Notes: a model not told the origin generated them from the letters alone. Shown: positions 7,043 to 16,336, numbered from the stretch's first letter. The stretch: 64,000 bases of DNA from Candidatus Neomicrothrix sp. UBA814 (GCA_002296525.1 DBIA01000029.1:12969-76968); one strand, 5' to 3'. Numbers and translations: made by a program.

Positions 7043-8440
7043 ATGAAACGCAAACTAACTATTGCTGTCGTCGGAGTTCTTGGCGGCTTATTTCTATTTG
7101 CGGGACCAGCAAATGCGGATGGTCACGATCCAGATGCAGCCGCCGCCGCAGTGCAAGCTGTAATGGACAACCTATGGGTTTTCATTGCTGGTGTACTGGT
7201 GTTCTTGATGCAAGCCGGTTTCGCGATGCTCGAATCTGGCTTAACCAGGTCGAAGAACGTCGGCAACATCATGGCGAAGAACCTCGCAGACGCTGCAATC
7301 GGAATCATGGCCTTTTTCTTGGTCGGCTACGGCCTTGCATACGGCGGTGATTCAGGCAGCGGTGACTGGTTTGGTTGGGGGTCGTTCGCCCTTAGTGGAG
7401 TCGACCTCTTCGATATGAGCGGTGGCTTAAGCGGCGCCACAGACTTCTTCTTTCAAGCTGTATTTGCCGCCACAGCTGTGACTATCGCTTCGGGAGCTCT
7501 TGCAGAGCGCACCAAATTCAGCACATATTTGATTTTCAGTGTCGTCACCACAGCGCTTATCTATCCGATTGTTGTCCACTGGACATGGGGCGGGGGACTA
7601 ATTGCTCAAATATCAATTGGCGATGCCGTCTATAGCGATTTCGCAGGATCCACCATTGTCCACAGTGTCGGCGGTTGGTTAGCGCTTATTGGAGCGCTGA
7701 CGGTCGGACCTCGTATAGGAAAATACGGAGCCGATGGAAGCGTGCGCACAATTCCAGGACACAACATCACCCTCGCAATATTGGGAGTCTTCATCCTCTG
7801 GTTCGGTTGGTTTGGATTTAACCCTGGATCCGAGTTAGCGGCTGACAACTGGGTAATGTTTGTGGCTCTGAATACAGCATTATCTGCCTGCGCCGGAGTT
7901 ATCGGCGCCACCGCACTTAATTGGTTCCGTACTGGAAAACCAGATATCGCTGTTGCCGGCAACGGAGCTTTGGGTGGGCTGGTAGGCATCACCGCAGGTT
8001 GTGGAACAATGACTCCCTGGGGTTCAGTGCTCACCGGTCTGATTGCAGGATTCATCGCAGTTGCTGCCGCCAACTTCGTAGATCGAAAGCTCAAAATTGA
8101 TGACCCAGTGGGAGCATTTGCTGTTCATGGAGCCTGCGGTATTTGGGGAACCTTAGCTATTGGCTTGTTCGCTAAATATGACGATGCCTTCCTAGGTCGA
8201 GACGACGCCGGATTGTTCTATGGAGGAGGATTAGATCAAATCGCTATGCAAGCGGTTCTGGTCATCATTGTTGCTGTCTGGACGATTGTTACTGGATTCA
8301 TAGTGTTCGGCGCTCTTAAGCGTTCGATGGGTCTGAGGGTGTCACCAGAAGAAGAAAATGCAGGGCTAGATGTGTCCGAACATGGAGGTCCAGGCCTAGC
8401 GCTCGACGATGCTGTCACGGGGGCAACCCCCACCTCGTGA
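7043..8440 (+). CDS. amtB: Ammonium transporter AmtB
   Basis: AmtB is the trimeric inner-membrane ammonium channel/transporter. The 465-residue product has a cleavable signal peptide (MKRKLTIAV... ending PANA before DGHD). Eleven membrane segments with family motifs follow: MQAGFAMLESGL, KNVGNIMAKN, the signature region DFAGSTIVHSVGGWLAL and GNGALGGLVGITAGC, and AVHGACGIWGTLAIG with a pore histidine. The start at 7043 is fixed by AGGAAGGA 4 bp upstream and by the signal peptide; an upstream GTG/TTG would fall within the operator array. No glnK is adjacent. Nitrogen-limitation control is suggested by the GlnR-like array. The C-terminal tail is acidic. Confidence 0.96.
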   Translation: MKRKLTIAVVGVLGGLFLFAGPANADGHDPDAAAAAVQAVMDNLWVFIAGVLVFLMQAGFAMLESGLTRSKNVGNIMAKNLADAAIGIMAFFLVGYGLAYGGDSGSGDWFGWGSFALSGVDLFDMSGGLSGATDFFFQAVFAATAVTIASGALAERTKFSTYLIFSVVTTALIYPIVVHWTWGGGLIAQISIGDAVYSDFAGSTIVHSVGGWLALIGALTVGPRIGKYGADGSVRTIPGHNITLAILGVFILWFGWFGFNPGSELAADNWVMFVALNTALSACAGVIGATALNWFRTGKPDIAVAGNGALGGLVGITAGCGTMTPWGSVLTGLIAGFIAVAAANFVDRKLKIDDPVGAFAVHGACGIWGTLAIGLFAKYDDAFLGRDDAGLFYGGGLDQIAMQAVLVIIVAVWTIVTGFIVFGALKRSMGLRVSPEEENAGLDVSEHGGPGLALDDAVTGATPTS

Positions 8441-8478
8441 CAGGAGGTGGAGATCGTTAGAAACCTCCTTCTGGTTTA

Positions 8479-8526
8479 GGGCTTCCGGTGCACATATATT
8501 TCCTTCCCGCACCGGGAGCCCTATTT
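8479..8526 (+). terminator. Terminator-like hairpin after amtB
   Basis: GGGCTTCCGGTGC (8479-8491) pairs with GCACCGGGAGCCC (8509-8521) over 13 positions with a single G-U, across a 17-base loop. TATTT follows. It sits 38 bp after the amtB stop and is a strong stem with a short T-tract. Confidence 0.7.
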
Positions 8527-8638
8527 GGCATCTGTCCTTCTATCTCGCTTGATTGCCCATTCAAATCAAATATCACATGGCGCTTGTTGTGTTGCTATCG
8601 AGAGACAGTGACTGTCTATTTGGAACTACGCTCCCGGC

Positions 8639-10129
8639 GTGACTAAAGCCACCTTCAATCTCCATCCACAACATCATGTGGGCTCAGTGGATCCTCGTAT
8701 CTTCGGGGGCTTTTTAGAACATATGGGTCGAGCGGTATACCAGGGTGTATTTGATCCCTCATCAATTCACGCGGACGAATTTGGGTGCCGGACAGATGTG
8801 CTCGCTGCCTTGAGAGAACTCGAGTTCACTGTTATGAGATATCCCGGGGGAAATTTCGTTTCCAATTATCACTGGCGAGACGGCGTCGGCCCAGTCACTG
8901 AACGTCCCACCCGTCGGGAGCTGGCGTGGGGAACAATAGAACCAAACACCTTCGGTACAAATGAGTTCTTGTCGTTAACTGAACGAATGGGTTGGTCTCC
9001 AATGTTCGCAGTGAACCTGGGGACTGGCACTCCTGAAGAAGCTGCTGACTGGGTCGAATACACCAACGGTAATTCGACAACGGAAGTTAGTAGACAACGA
9101 GCAAATGACGACCCAACGTCAACACAACCAGTCCCACTGTGGTGTCTAGGGAATGAAATGGATGGGCCCTGGCAAATCGGACACATGTCGGCAGCTGAAT
9201 ATGGGACTAAAGCGAGACAGGCAGCTCACATGATGAAACTCGTCGATCCTTCAATTGAACTTGTCGTGTCGGGCACGTCTTTGCCTGAGAGTTCGACTTA
9301 CCTCACCTGGGATCAGATCGCACTGGAGTCAGTTGGGGGTTTCGCCGACTATCTATCTACTCACCGATATCTAGATAATTATTCGGGAGACACTTCAGCA
9401 TTTTTGACTTCAGGCGTTGCCATTGACCGACAAATTGCTGAAATTGATTCTGTATGTCGTTACGTCGCTGGGAAACGACGTTCGACTCGGCGTCCGTTTA
9501 TAGCTTTTGATGAATGGAATGTTTGGTATCGGACGCGCAATCGGGACGGAATGTGGGCTGATGGGAAATTCCCAGCGCATCTGGTTGAAGAAATATATGA
9601 CCTTCAGGATGCTCTGGTGTGCGCCCAATTCTTGATGAGTTTCATTCGTAACGCTGATGTTGTGAAGGTTGCCAATCTTGCACAGATTGCAAACGTGATT
9701 GCTCCAATCCTCACAAAAGACGACAAGCTACTCCGACAAACTATTTTTGAAGCCTTAGCGATGTTCGTAGGGCGGCGCGCAGGAAATTCATTGCGTCTGG
9801 GTTACAGCGGACCGGCAGTACCTTCACCCGAATTTGATTCGGTAGCCATGTTGGATGGCGCAGCAATATTGAGTGAAGGTAACGAGTTATACGTCTTTGC
9901 AGTAAACCGTTCCACTGAAGCCAATGTGGAGTTGACGGTCGAGTTGTCGGGTTCACACCTGGAACCCGTTTCCTGTGAGTTGCTGCATCATTCGGACCCA
10001 ACAACACAAAACACTTGGGACAATCCTGACTCAGTTCGACGGTCTCAAATAGAAATGTCTAGCGGTTTGTCGCCTGTAATTGAACTTCCACCTCATTGCC
10101 TTGTTGCTATGACCTTGAAGGTCTCGTAG
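8639..10129 (+). CDS. Alpha-L-arabinofuranosidase, GH51
   Basis: A 496-residue GH51 exo-enzyme that removes alpha-L-arabinofuranosyl residues from arabino-oligosaccharides. The N-terminal barrel carries RIFGGFLEHMGRAVYQGVFD and MRYPGGNFVSNYHWRDGVGP. The acid/base glutamate is E173 in CLGNEMDGPWQ and the nucleophile is E292 in AFDEWNVWY. The C-terminal beta-domain ends ELPPHCLVAMTLKV, as expected. There is no signal peptide, so it is intracellular, acting on imported oligosaccharides. The start is GTG 8639. It stands alone between the amtB terminator and the ABC importer; no arabinose transport gene is adjacent. Confidence 0.93.
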   Translation: MTKATFNLHPQHHVGSVDPRIFGGFLEHMGRAVYQGVFDPSSIHADEFGCRTDVLAALRELEFTVMRYPGGNFVSNYHWRDGVGPVTERPTRRELAWGTIEPNTFGTNEFLSLTERMGWSPMFAVNLGTGTPEEAADWVEYTNGNSTTEVSRQRANDDPTSTQPVPLWCLGNEMDGPWQIGHMSAAEYGTKARQAAHMMKLVDPSIELVVSGTSLPESSTYLTWDQIALESVGGFADYLSTHRYLDNYSGDTSAFLTSGVAIDRQIAEIDSVCRYVAGKRRSTRRPFIAFDEWNVWYRTRNRDGMWADGKFPAHLVEEIYDLQDALVCAQFLMSFIRNADVVKVANLAQIANVIAPILTKDDKLLRQTIFEALAMFVGRRAGNSLRLGYSGPAVPSPEFDSVAMLDGAAILSEGNELYVFAVNRSTEANVELTVELSGSHLEPVSCELLHHSDPTTQNTWDNPDSVRRSQIEMSSGLSPVIELPPHCLVAMTLKVS

Positions 10130-10173
10130 CGCAGAATTGGAAGTACTAAAACGAGACGTTTAAGTTAGAACAC

Positions 10174-10254
10174 GTGAGAAAACGGATCTGGCGGTTCGCC
10201 TTTCTTGTTATCGTCATCGCTTACTTTTGGGCGGCTGCAAGAGCAATTCTCTAG
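10174..10254 (+). CDS. Possible 26-residue single-span membrane peptide
   Basis: A GTG-started frame encodes a basic N-terminus (MRKRIWR) followed by one hydrophobic span (FAFLVIVIAYFWAAA) and stops at TAG 10252-10254. The composition is membrane-like, but no good Shine-Dalgarno precedes it. It lies in the short gap between the arabinofuranosidase and the convergent permease gene, so it could be chance. Confidence 0.25.
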   Translation: MRKRIWRFAFLVIVIAYFWAAARAIL

Positions 10255-10275
10255 CTACCCCTAACAAAAAAGTAA

Positions 10276-11211
10276 CTAGCGTTCCTCGCGACGGTATGCC
10301 AAACCCAACCCAAAAGGTGCTGGGGAAGGCCTCTTACGTGCTCGCACGGAAATTATGAGAAGAATCGCGAGCGTAAGCACATAAGGAAGCATTGAAAGAA
10401 TAATCGGTGAAAATTCGACACCGAATGGTTGTAAACGTGTTTTCAACGCAAGCGTGCCACCAAAGATTAAAGCGCCAATTCCCACGCGCCCTGGGCGCCA
10501 TGCCCCAAAGATCACCAGAGCGACAGCGATCCAACCCCTACCGGCTGTAAGTCCTTCAGCCCACTGGGGGGTGATGCTCAAGGTCAGATATGCACCGGAC
10601 GCCCCAGCCAGGGCGCCACCGGCAGCGACAGCTGATAGACGTAAACCCAACACTGAGTGACCAGCGGAGTCTGTAGATGAAGCTGATTCACCCGCAGCTC
10701 GTAAAGCCAAGCCGAGGCGTGTACTGGACAGCACAAGGCTCACTGCAATTCCCATCAAAAGAGCCAAATAAACAATGGGAGCTTGATTAAAGAAAATTGG
10801 TCCGATCCAAGGTAGGTCAGAAAGGCCTCCCCATTCGACCGGAACTAACTCGGCGCCCGGTGGTAGGCCTACGTAGTCTTTACCTAAATATGCCGCTAGC
10901 CCAAGGCCCAATATGGTTAGCGATAAACCAGAAACAACTTGTTCGGCACCTAACCCAACTGTAAAGACACCGTGCACTGAAGCCAAAAGCGCGCCGCTCA
11001 GCATTGCAACCAGTAACGCTGCCCAGGGGTTCTTAAGTTCGACTCCAATTATGAACGCAGTTACGGCGCCAATGGCCATCATGCCTTCAACACCGAGGTT
11101 AAGGACACCTGCCTTTTCGGCTAGAAGTTCACCAAGCGCAGCTAGGTAGAGGAGGGCGCCGAAAGAGACGGTTGCGACAAAAAGCCCAATGATTGAGGCC
11201 TCAGTCATCAC
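10276..11211 (-). CDS. BMP-type ABC importer permease 2 (nucleoside/base)
   Basis: The second membrane subunit of an ABC importer of the BmpA/RnsBACD class, which brings nucleosides or related bases into the cell. It has 311 residues and about eight to nine membrane segments. Family motifs include LLAEKAGVLNLGVEGMMAIG at residues 31-50 and the EAA-like loop with GLALRAAGESASSTDSAG. Its start overlaps the end of the upstream permease gene by 11 bp, so it is the last gene of a transporter operon whose order is binding protein, ATPase, permease 1, permease 2. Neighbouring purine-type enzymes suggest a purine or related heterocycle as cargo (inference). Confidence 0.9.
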   Translation of the reverse strand: MMTEASIIGLFVATVSFGALLYLAALGELLAEKAGVLNLGVEGMMAIGAVTAFIIGVELKNPWAALLVAMLSGALLASVHGVFTVGLGAEQVVSGLSLTILGLGLAAYLGKDYVGLPPGAELVPVEWGGLSDLPWIGPIFFNQAPIVYLALLMGIAVSLVLSSTRLGLALRAAGESASSTDSAGHSVLGLRLSAVAAGGALAGASGAYLTLSITPQWAEGLTAGRGWIAVALVIFGAWRPGRVGIGALIFGGTLALKTRLQPFGVEFSPIILSMLPYVLTLAILLIISVRARKRPSPAPFGLGLAYRREER

Positions 11212-12289
11212 TCATTTCCTTCTTTATAGAACGTGTGTTGGCATCTAAAACAATTCGGTAGCGGCTTAACACTCCGGCTCCAATGGCGCCAAACAGAACG
11301 AAGGCTTGCAAGATTGTGGAAACAGAAGAGGAAACGCCCAGTGTTTGGATACTTTGTCCGCCAATTTGTACTGCTCCGAAAAGTAAAGCGACGACAGCTA
11401 CACCCGAAGGGCGCATTAATGCGAGAGCAGCAACGATGATGCCGGCGAAGCCGAACCCGTTGGAGATAGTTTCAGTTAGACGGTCGGCTGTGCCTGTTAG
11501 CTCAATTCCTCCTGCTAGTCCTGCGATCGCACCACTTAACACGAGGACGGTGAGGATTTTCTTAGACAGAGAAATACCGCTATAGCGTGCTGTGGCTTCC
11601 GAAGAACCAGCAATCCTCAACTCGTAACCCCATGCGGTGTACCGGACTGCCACTGAAGCGATGACGATAACGGCAACTGCTATGAGAAGGCCGAAATGAG
11701 TTCTGCTGAACAATGTGGGTAAACGAGCTTGGTCAGGAAGCATTGGTGCGAGTGGGAAATTGAAAGAATCGGGATCTTTCCATGGGCCATGTATCAGCCA
11801 TTGGACTAACCGAATTGCCACTTCGTTCAACATCAATGTCGTGATGATTTCATTCACGCCTAGTTTTGCTCGGGCTAGGGCGGGCCCCAGTGCTAGAACC
11901 CCACCGCCTCCTATTGCGGCGATGAGCATCATTGAAATCAGGATGATTCCAGGCCAATCTCCTCCAATTCGTGCAACCCACGCAGCGGCAATCGCACCTG
12001 CCATAATTTGGCCTTCGGCGCCAATGTTCCAAAGCCCCATGGATCCTGCTACTGCCACCGCGAGCCCTGCTAAACCGAGAGGCACCGCTCGGTTAATTGT
12101 CTTTGCCCAAGCATCTGGATCTCCAAGTGAGGCTTCAAACATACGGGAGTAGATCTTCAAGGGATCGTGCCCAGCGGCGAGTAGCAGCAATGTTCCGACA
12201 ATCAGTGCAATAAGCAACCCGGCCCCAAAAGCAAGGGGTTGCCCACCTGGTAGTGGTTGTTCTCGAAGACTGAGGCGCGGCTGTCTCAT
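11201..12289 (-). CDS. BMP-type ABC importer permease 1 (nucleoside/base)
   Basis: The first membrane subunit of the same importer, 362 residues. It begins with a short cytoplasmic tail and a first membrane span near residue 25. Typical segments follow: GLAVAVAGSMGLWNIGAEGQ, GVNEIITTLMLNEVAIRLV and YELRIAGSSEATARYSGIS (the coupling loop). GFGFAGIIVAALALMRP resembles the conserved 'GF.GI.VALLG...P' of this family. It overlaps the ATPase gene by 4 bp (ATGA) and permease 2 by 11 bp. Confidence 0.9.
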   Translation of the reverse strand: MRQPRLSLREQPLPGGQPLAFGAGLLIALIVGTLLLLAAGHDPLKIYSRMFEASLGDPDAWAKTINRAVPLGLAGLAVAVAGSMGLWNIGAEGQIMAGAIAAAWVARIGGDWPGIILISMMLIAAIGGGGVLALGPALARAKLGVNEIITTLMLNEVAIRLVQWLIHGPWKDPDSFNFPLAPMLPDQARLPTLFSRTHFGLLIAVAVIVIASVAVRYTAWGYELRIAGSSEATARYSGISLSKKILTVLVLSGAIAGLAGGIELTGTADRLTETISNGFGFAGIIVAALALMRPSGVAVVALLFGAVQIGGQSIQTLGVSSSVSTILQAFVLFGAIGAGVLSRYRIVLDANTRSIKKEMSDD

Positions 12290-13827
12290 ATTTCAGTCAT
12301 TGCCTGTCCATCAGAGAGCATCGCTATTCCAACGGCATCTCGCGACGCAGTTCGAGGATCAAATTCGCCTCGAATAATTCCACTTTCCATGACTAGAAGC
12401 CGGTCGGCGATAGTCAATAACTCGTCTAAGTCTTCAGAGATCATAATTACAGCGACACCAGAATTTCGTTGCTCGATGAGGAGTTCTTGTATTGCTTTAA
12501 CACCCTGGACGTCAAGGCCGCGCGTTGGCTGCGAGGCCACTATCACTGAGGGTTGTCCATCAAGTTCTCTGCCAACTAGCAAACGTTGGAGATTGCCCCC
12601 CGAGAGTGCCGCAATAGGCCCGTTGAAGTCTGCTGAACGGACACCAAAACGTTGCACAATGTCTTTGCAATATGCCAGCGCTTTCTCGGCCAAAATAAAC
12701 GGGCCGCGGCGTTGTTGACGGTAAACCCGCAAAATCGCATTGTCGGTTATCGACAGTCTTGGTGCTAACCCAACTCCTAAACGATCCTCGGGTATGTAAG
12801 CGAGTCCGGACCTAAATCGAAATTGAGGACTGGCATCGGTGATGTCAGCATCGTTCATTAACAACGAACCACTGGTGGAAGGTCTGAGCCCTGCGATCAC
12901 ATCGGCTAGCTCGCGCTGGCCATTACCGGCGACGCCAGCGATGCCGATGATTTCACCAGCGTTGACTTGAAAGCTGAGGTTAGAGAAGGCCTCGAGTCCA
13001 CGATCTCCCAAGGTGCTTAATCCATTGAGCTTTAATACAGGAGCTCCGGGGGTATTGGGTTCGGGCCTGTCTGCGGTACTAGCGGAAGTGCCGACCATTA
13101 ACTGGGCCAACTCGCGCTGATCAGTTGACTCAATTGGTAGGGCACTCGCTACGGTTTTCCCCTGTCGCAGCACAGTTGCCTCATCGCATATCCCCGAAAC
13201 TTCGTGCAACTTATGGCTAATGAAGATGATGGACCTGCCGTCATCTGCCATTTTTGTCAAAATCTCGCCTAGTTCATCAACTTCGCTTGGTGTCAGTACC
13301 GTGGTCGGTTCGTCAAGAATCAATACTTGCGCGTTGCGCCAAAGAATTTTTAATATCTCTACCTTTTGGCGCTCGCCCATAGAGAGTTGCCAAAGCGGTT
13401 GAGAAGGATCAACCTTGAGACCAAACCGTTCGGCTAGTTCCGAGACTTTTAACTCGACTTGCTTGGTCCGCAGAACTCTTGGAGCCGACCCAAGAATCAC
13501 GTTTTCAGCCACCGAAAAAGATGGGATTAATCGGAACTCTTGATGGACCATTCCAATTCCAGCGCTTAGGGCGTCAGCAGGGTTCCGAAACTGTTGGGAT
13601 TGACCGTGAATCCTCAACTCGCCACTATCTGGTCGGTATACCCCGGCGAGGATGTTCATCAGCGTTGATTTTCCAGCTCCATTCTCTCCCAACAGGGCGT
13701 GAATGCTGCCAGTCCGTACACTTAGATTCACTCCAGCGTTTGCCGTAACGCCAGGGAAAGACTTCCAAACGTCGGATAGCTCGACTGCTAATGCTGAGTC
13801 GTTAATCGAAAATGGAGCCTGGTTCAT
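12286..13827 (-). CDS. BMP-type ABC importer ATPase, duplicated NBD
   Basis: A 513-residue protein with two fused nucleotide-binding domains, as in sugar/nucleoside importers. The first has a normal Walker A (GENGAGKS, 47-54), signature LSMGERQKVEIL and Walker B VLILDEPTTVLTP. The second has the family's degenerate P-loop (GIAGVAGNGQRELADVIAG) and signature ALSGGNLQRLLVGREL followed by VIVASQPTRGLD. Only the first site is expected to bind ATP in the standard way. It sits 93 bp downstream of the binding-protein gene, with a hairpin in between. Confidence 0.93.
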   Translation of the reverse strand: MNQAPFSINDSALAVELSDVWKSFPGVTANAGVNLSVRTGSIHALLGENGAGKSTLMNILAGVYRPDSGELRIHGQSQQFRNPADALSAGIGMVHQEFRLIPSFSVAENVILGSAPRVLRTKQVELKVSELAERFGLKVDPSQPLWQLSMGERQKVEILKILWRNAQVLILDEPTTVLTPSEVDELGEILTKMADDGRSIIFISHKLHEVSGICDEATVLRQGKTVASALPIESTDQRELAQLMVGTSASTADRPEPNTPGAPVLKLNGLSTLGDRGLEAFSNLSFQVNAGEIIGIAGVAGNGQRELADVIAGLRPSTSGSLLMNDADITDASPQFRFRSGLAYIPEDRLGVGLAPRLSITDNAILRVYRQQRRGPFILAEKALAYCKDIVQRFGVRSADFNGPIAALSGGNLQRLLVGRELDGQPSVIVASQPTRGLDVQGVKAIQELLIEQRNSGVAVIMISEDLDELLTIADRLLVMESGIIRGEFDPRTASRDAVGIAMLSDGQAMTEI

Positions 13828-13857
13828 ATCAATGAAATTCTGGTAGCGAGAACGCGA

Positions 13858-13896
13858 TAGCGGCGCCGACGTGAATACTTCGCGCCGACGCCGCTA
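13858..13896 (-). promoter_or_regulatory. Intercistronic hairpin between binding protein and ATPase
   Basis: TAGCGGCG (13858-13865) and CGCCGCTA (13889-13896) form an uninterrupted 8-bp GC-rich stem. It can be extended inward with two mismatches to about 16 positions. There is no T-run. Hairpins at this place in ABC operons commonly protect the upstream binding-protein mRNA or lower downstream expression; that role is inferred here. Confidence 0.5.
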
Positions 13897-13920
13897 AAGG
13901 TTGTCCTTTGATTGGCTAAC

Positions 13921-15060
13921 TCAGCCTGTAGATCCGATTACGCCTTCGACGAAGAACATCATTCCGAGCATTGCGCCGTCATCCATGACTTCTCCGGCGG
14001 CCAGAACTTCATTTCCATCCTGATCGTTGATAGGCCCGGTGAATGGGTGTAGATCACCTGCGATGATTGCGGCCTTCGCTTCCATCACCTGATCTACAAC
14101 TCCTTGGTCAACATCACTCGCTATTGGAGCTAGATCAACGATTCCCTCAGCCATTGAGCCCCAGTATGCAGTTGGCGCATAGGTGCCGGCTTGTGCCGCT
14201 TCAATAATCTCTACGTATCGCGGACCCCAGTTCCATACAGGTGCGGTCAGGAACGCTTCAGGAGCAAATTCACTCATATCGGTGTTATAGGAAACCCAAC
14301 GTGCCCCCGCTGCTTCAGCTTTTTCACCGGCAGCAGTGGAGTCTTGATGCATAGCGATCACATCGGCGCCTTTATCCAAGAGGGCTTGAGCTGAATCGCC
14401 TTCTACTGCAGGATCGAACCAGGTACTTGTCCAAATCACTTCTACTTCAGCGTCTGGGTTAATTGCTTGAACACCAAGTGTGAAAGCGTTGATTCCGCGA
14501 ATTACTTCTGGAATCGGGAACGCCGCCACGTAGCCGATCAGATTTGACGTTGTTGCTGAGCCAGCAACCATGCCGGACAAGTAGCGAGGTTCATACATGC
14601 GGCCAAAGGTGTTTCCGAAGTTTGTTTCATTCATCTTGTAACCGGAAACGTGTTCAAAAACGACGTCGGGGTATTCATCAGCAAGCGCCAACATGTCATC
14701 CATGTACCCGAAAGAGGTACCAATAATTACGTTGTAGCCCTGGTCAATGAAATCCCGAACGTAATTGCCGAAATCAGCCGTTCCCTCGGGAACGGCGTCC
14801 ACGTACGCAGTTTCAACCCCAGTCATTTCTTCGGCGTATTGGCGACCAACATCATGGGCGTAATTCCACCCGGCATCACCAATTGGTGCGACCATTATGA
14901 AAGCTGCCTTGGTCTCTGGCCCAGAATCAGCCTCTTCTTCTGTCTCAGATGAAGAACTTGCTTCGCTACTGCTTGATGAACTGCTGTCGTCGCTTCCACA
15001 TGCCGTAAGCATGCCGAAGGCAAACAGCACTGCAAGTAGTGCAATTAATCTTTTCCGCAT
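13921..15060 (-). CDS. BMP family substrate-binding lipoprotein
   Basis: The extracytoplasmic binding component of the importer, 379 residues. A lipoprotein signal ends in LTAC with lipidated C21, followed by a serine/glutamate-rich linker (about residues 22-46) that would tether it at the membrane. The BMP domain starts at TKAAFIMVAPIGDAGWNYAH. It also shows GYNVIIGTSFGYMDD, VFEHVSGYKMNETNFG and GNTFGRMYEPRYLSGMVAG, all family-like. BMP proteins bind nucleosides or similar ligands. It is the first gene of the operon; its upstream region carries a 22-bp direct repeat with GTTAAC cores. Confidence 0.93.
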   Translation of the reverse strand: MRKRLIALLAVLFAFGMLTACGSDDSSSSSSSEASSSSETEEEADSGPETKAAFIMVAPIGDAGWNYAHDVGRQYAEEMTGVETAYVDAVPEGTADFGNYVRDFIDQGYNVIIGTSFGYMDDMLALADEYPDVVFEHVSGYKMNETNFGNTFGRMYEPRYLSGMVAGSATTSNLIGYVAAFPIPEVIRGINAFTLGVQAINPDAEVEVIWTSTWFDPAVEGDSAQALLDKGADVIAMHQDSTAAGEKAEAAGARWVSYNTDMSEFAPEAFLTAPVWNWGPRYVEIIEAAQAGTYAPTAYWGSMAEGIVDLAPIASDVDQGVVDQVMEAKAAIIAGDLHPFTGPINDQDGNEVLAAGEVMDDGAMLGMMFFVEGVIGSTG

Positions 15061-15137
15061 TATCCGCCCTATCGTTAAATTCGACTTCGAACCCTCGCAT
15101 CATGCCACACTCTCGGTGCCCGGTGAGCGCTTAGAGT

Positions 15138-15178
15138 CAAGAGTTAACAAAGAAAGAAGCAAGAGTTAACAAAGAAAG
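15138..15178. repeat. Two 19-bp direct repeats upstream of the binding-protein gene
   Basis: CAAGAGTTAACAAAGAAAG occurs at 15138-15156 and again, identically, at 15160-15178, a 22-bp period or two helical turns. Each copy has a palindromic GTTAAC centre. It lies 78 bp upstream of the leftward binding-protein start and beside a minus-strand TTGACT, so it may be an operator for the transporter operon. The regulator is unknown. GTTAAC also occurs twice in the array before amtB, but the intervening boxes here do not match GAAAC. Confidence 0.6.
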
Positions 15179-15233
15179 TTGTTGACTGAAAATTGTTTTC
15201 GGATCAGCTGATAACGCAGCTATCTACTGCCGT

Positions 15234-16238
15234 CTAAGAGTTGTGGTCCCACCCGGCAAATGCATCAATCGTTGCGTATACGTCACCGAGTGGGTACAGA
15301 ACTGGTGAAGTGCAGCCGTTAGCCATGTAACCGGCGACGGCCTCCCGAGCTTCGGCGGCAGTTCCTGAGGCAGTCAACATTTGGACAATGTCATCGGGAA
15401 CCAATTTTGCTGCTGCTTCCACCTGCTCATGGGTAGCTGGCCAGGTCAAAATTTGCCCCACATCGTCAAGTAATGATTTAGGCACACCAGATGCTTCCAT
15501 TATGTGGGGTTGTTGCCCAAGGTATTGAGCGACCATATTTCTTGCCATGCTGAGAGCAGTGTCTCGATCTTCATGCACAGAGCACACAACTAGCTGGGGA
15601 CGGTCAATCTCGTCTATAGATCGCCCAGCTTTCTCCGCGCCCTTTTGCAAAGCGTCCATTGCCCGGTTGTTGTAGTCAGGAGAAACGAGGTAATTCAAGA
15701 CTACTCCGTCTGCAATTTCACCCGTCAGTTCCATCATTTTCATACCGGTTGCACCGATATAAATGGGTACGTCTTTAGGTTTGCGTTCCTGATACACGTA
15801 ATCCAGTTCGACCCCGTCAAGGCTTACAAACTCACCTTCAAACGTGACGGTTTCATTTGCAAGCAACGCGCGCACAACATCAACAACCTCACGCATGACT
15901 TTCAGCGGTCGAACGCGAGATACACCAACTTTTGTAGCTAGCGGGTCCCACCACGCGCCCAAACCACACAGAATTCGGCCCGGAGCAAGATCATCAAGAG
16001 TCGCGAACATTGACGCGAGACGAGCTGGATTTCTTGTCCAAACGTCGATAACTCCGGAACCAATCTTGATTTTTTCAGTACATGCCGCAAAAGCTGCCAT
16101 TGGTACGGATGCTTCCCTCACCAATCGGGAATCTGCCTGCCAAACAGCGTCAAAATTGCGCTCTTCGGCGTATTTGGAGAAGCTAATTCCCTCGGAAATA
16201 GCATGCGCGTCCTGGAGGTATATAGCGGGTCGAGTCAC
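15234..16238 (-). CDS. LLM-class (F420-type) flavin-dependent oxidoreductase
   Basis: A 334-residue luciferase-like/F420-type oxidoreductase. Visible features are RNFDAVWQADSRLVREASVP (the substrate/F420 region), KIGSGVIDVWTRNPARLA, GRILCGLGAWWDPLATKVG, and PIYIGATGMKMMELTGEIADG. The GTG at 16238 is chosen because GGAGA lies 6 bp upstream and the protein then begins with the typical MTRPAIYLQD; a GTG at 16271 would add residues without family resemblance. It is upstream of, and co-directional with, the binding-protein gene, and divergent from the M20 hydrolase gene. Substrate unknown. Confidence 0.83.
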   Translation of the reverse strand: MTRPAIYLQDAHAISEGISFSKYAEERNFDAVWQADSRLVREASVPMAAFAACTEKIKIGSGVIDVWTRNPARLASMFATLDDLAPGRILCGLGAWWDPLATKVGVSRVRPLKVMREVVDVVRALLANETVTFEGEFVSLDGVELDYVYQERKPKDVPIYIGATGMKMMELTGEIADGVVLNYLVSPDYNNRAMDALQKGAEKAGRSIDEIDRPQLVVCSVHEDRDTALSMARNMVAQYLGQQPHIMEASGVPKSLLDDVGQILTWPATHEQVEAAAKLVPDDIVQMLTASGTAAEAREAVAGYMANGCTSPVLYPLGDVYATIDAFAGWDHNS

Positions 16239-16336
16239 AGAATCTCCGATGTAGAAGTGCAGAATGAACACTAACGAAATATCGAGCTAACAGGAATCAC
16301 TGGCTATTTTGGGAATGAATCGGGTTCAATAAACAC

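Noticed and set aside
7630..8094. Leftward 154-codon frame antisense to amtB
   Set aside because: A mirror frame of a strongly conserved gene; its composition (Pro, Ala, Ser rich) reflects the reverse of membrane codons.
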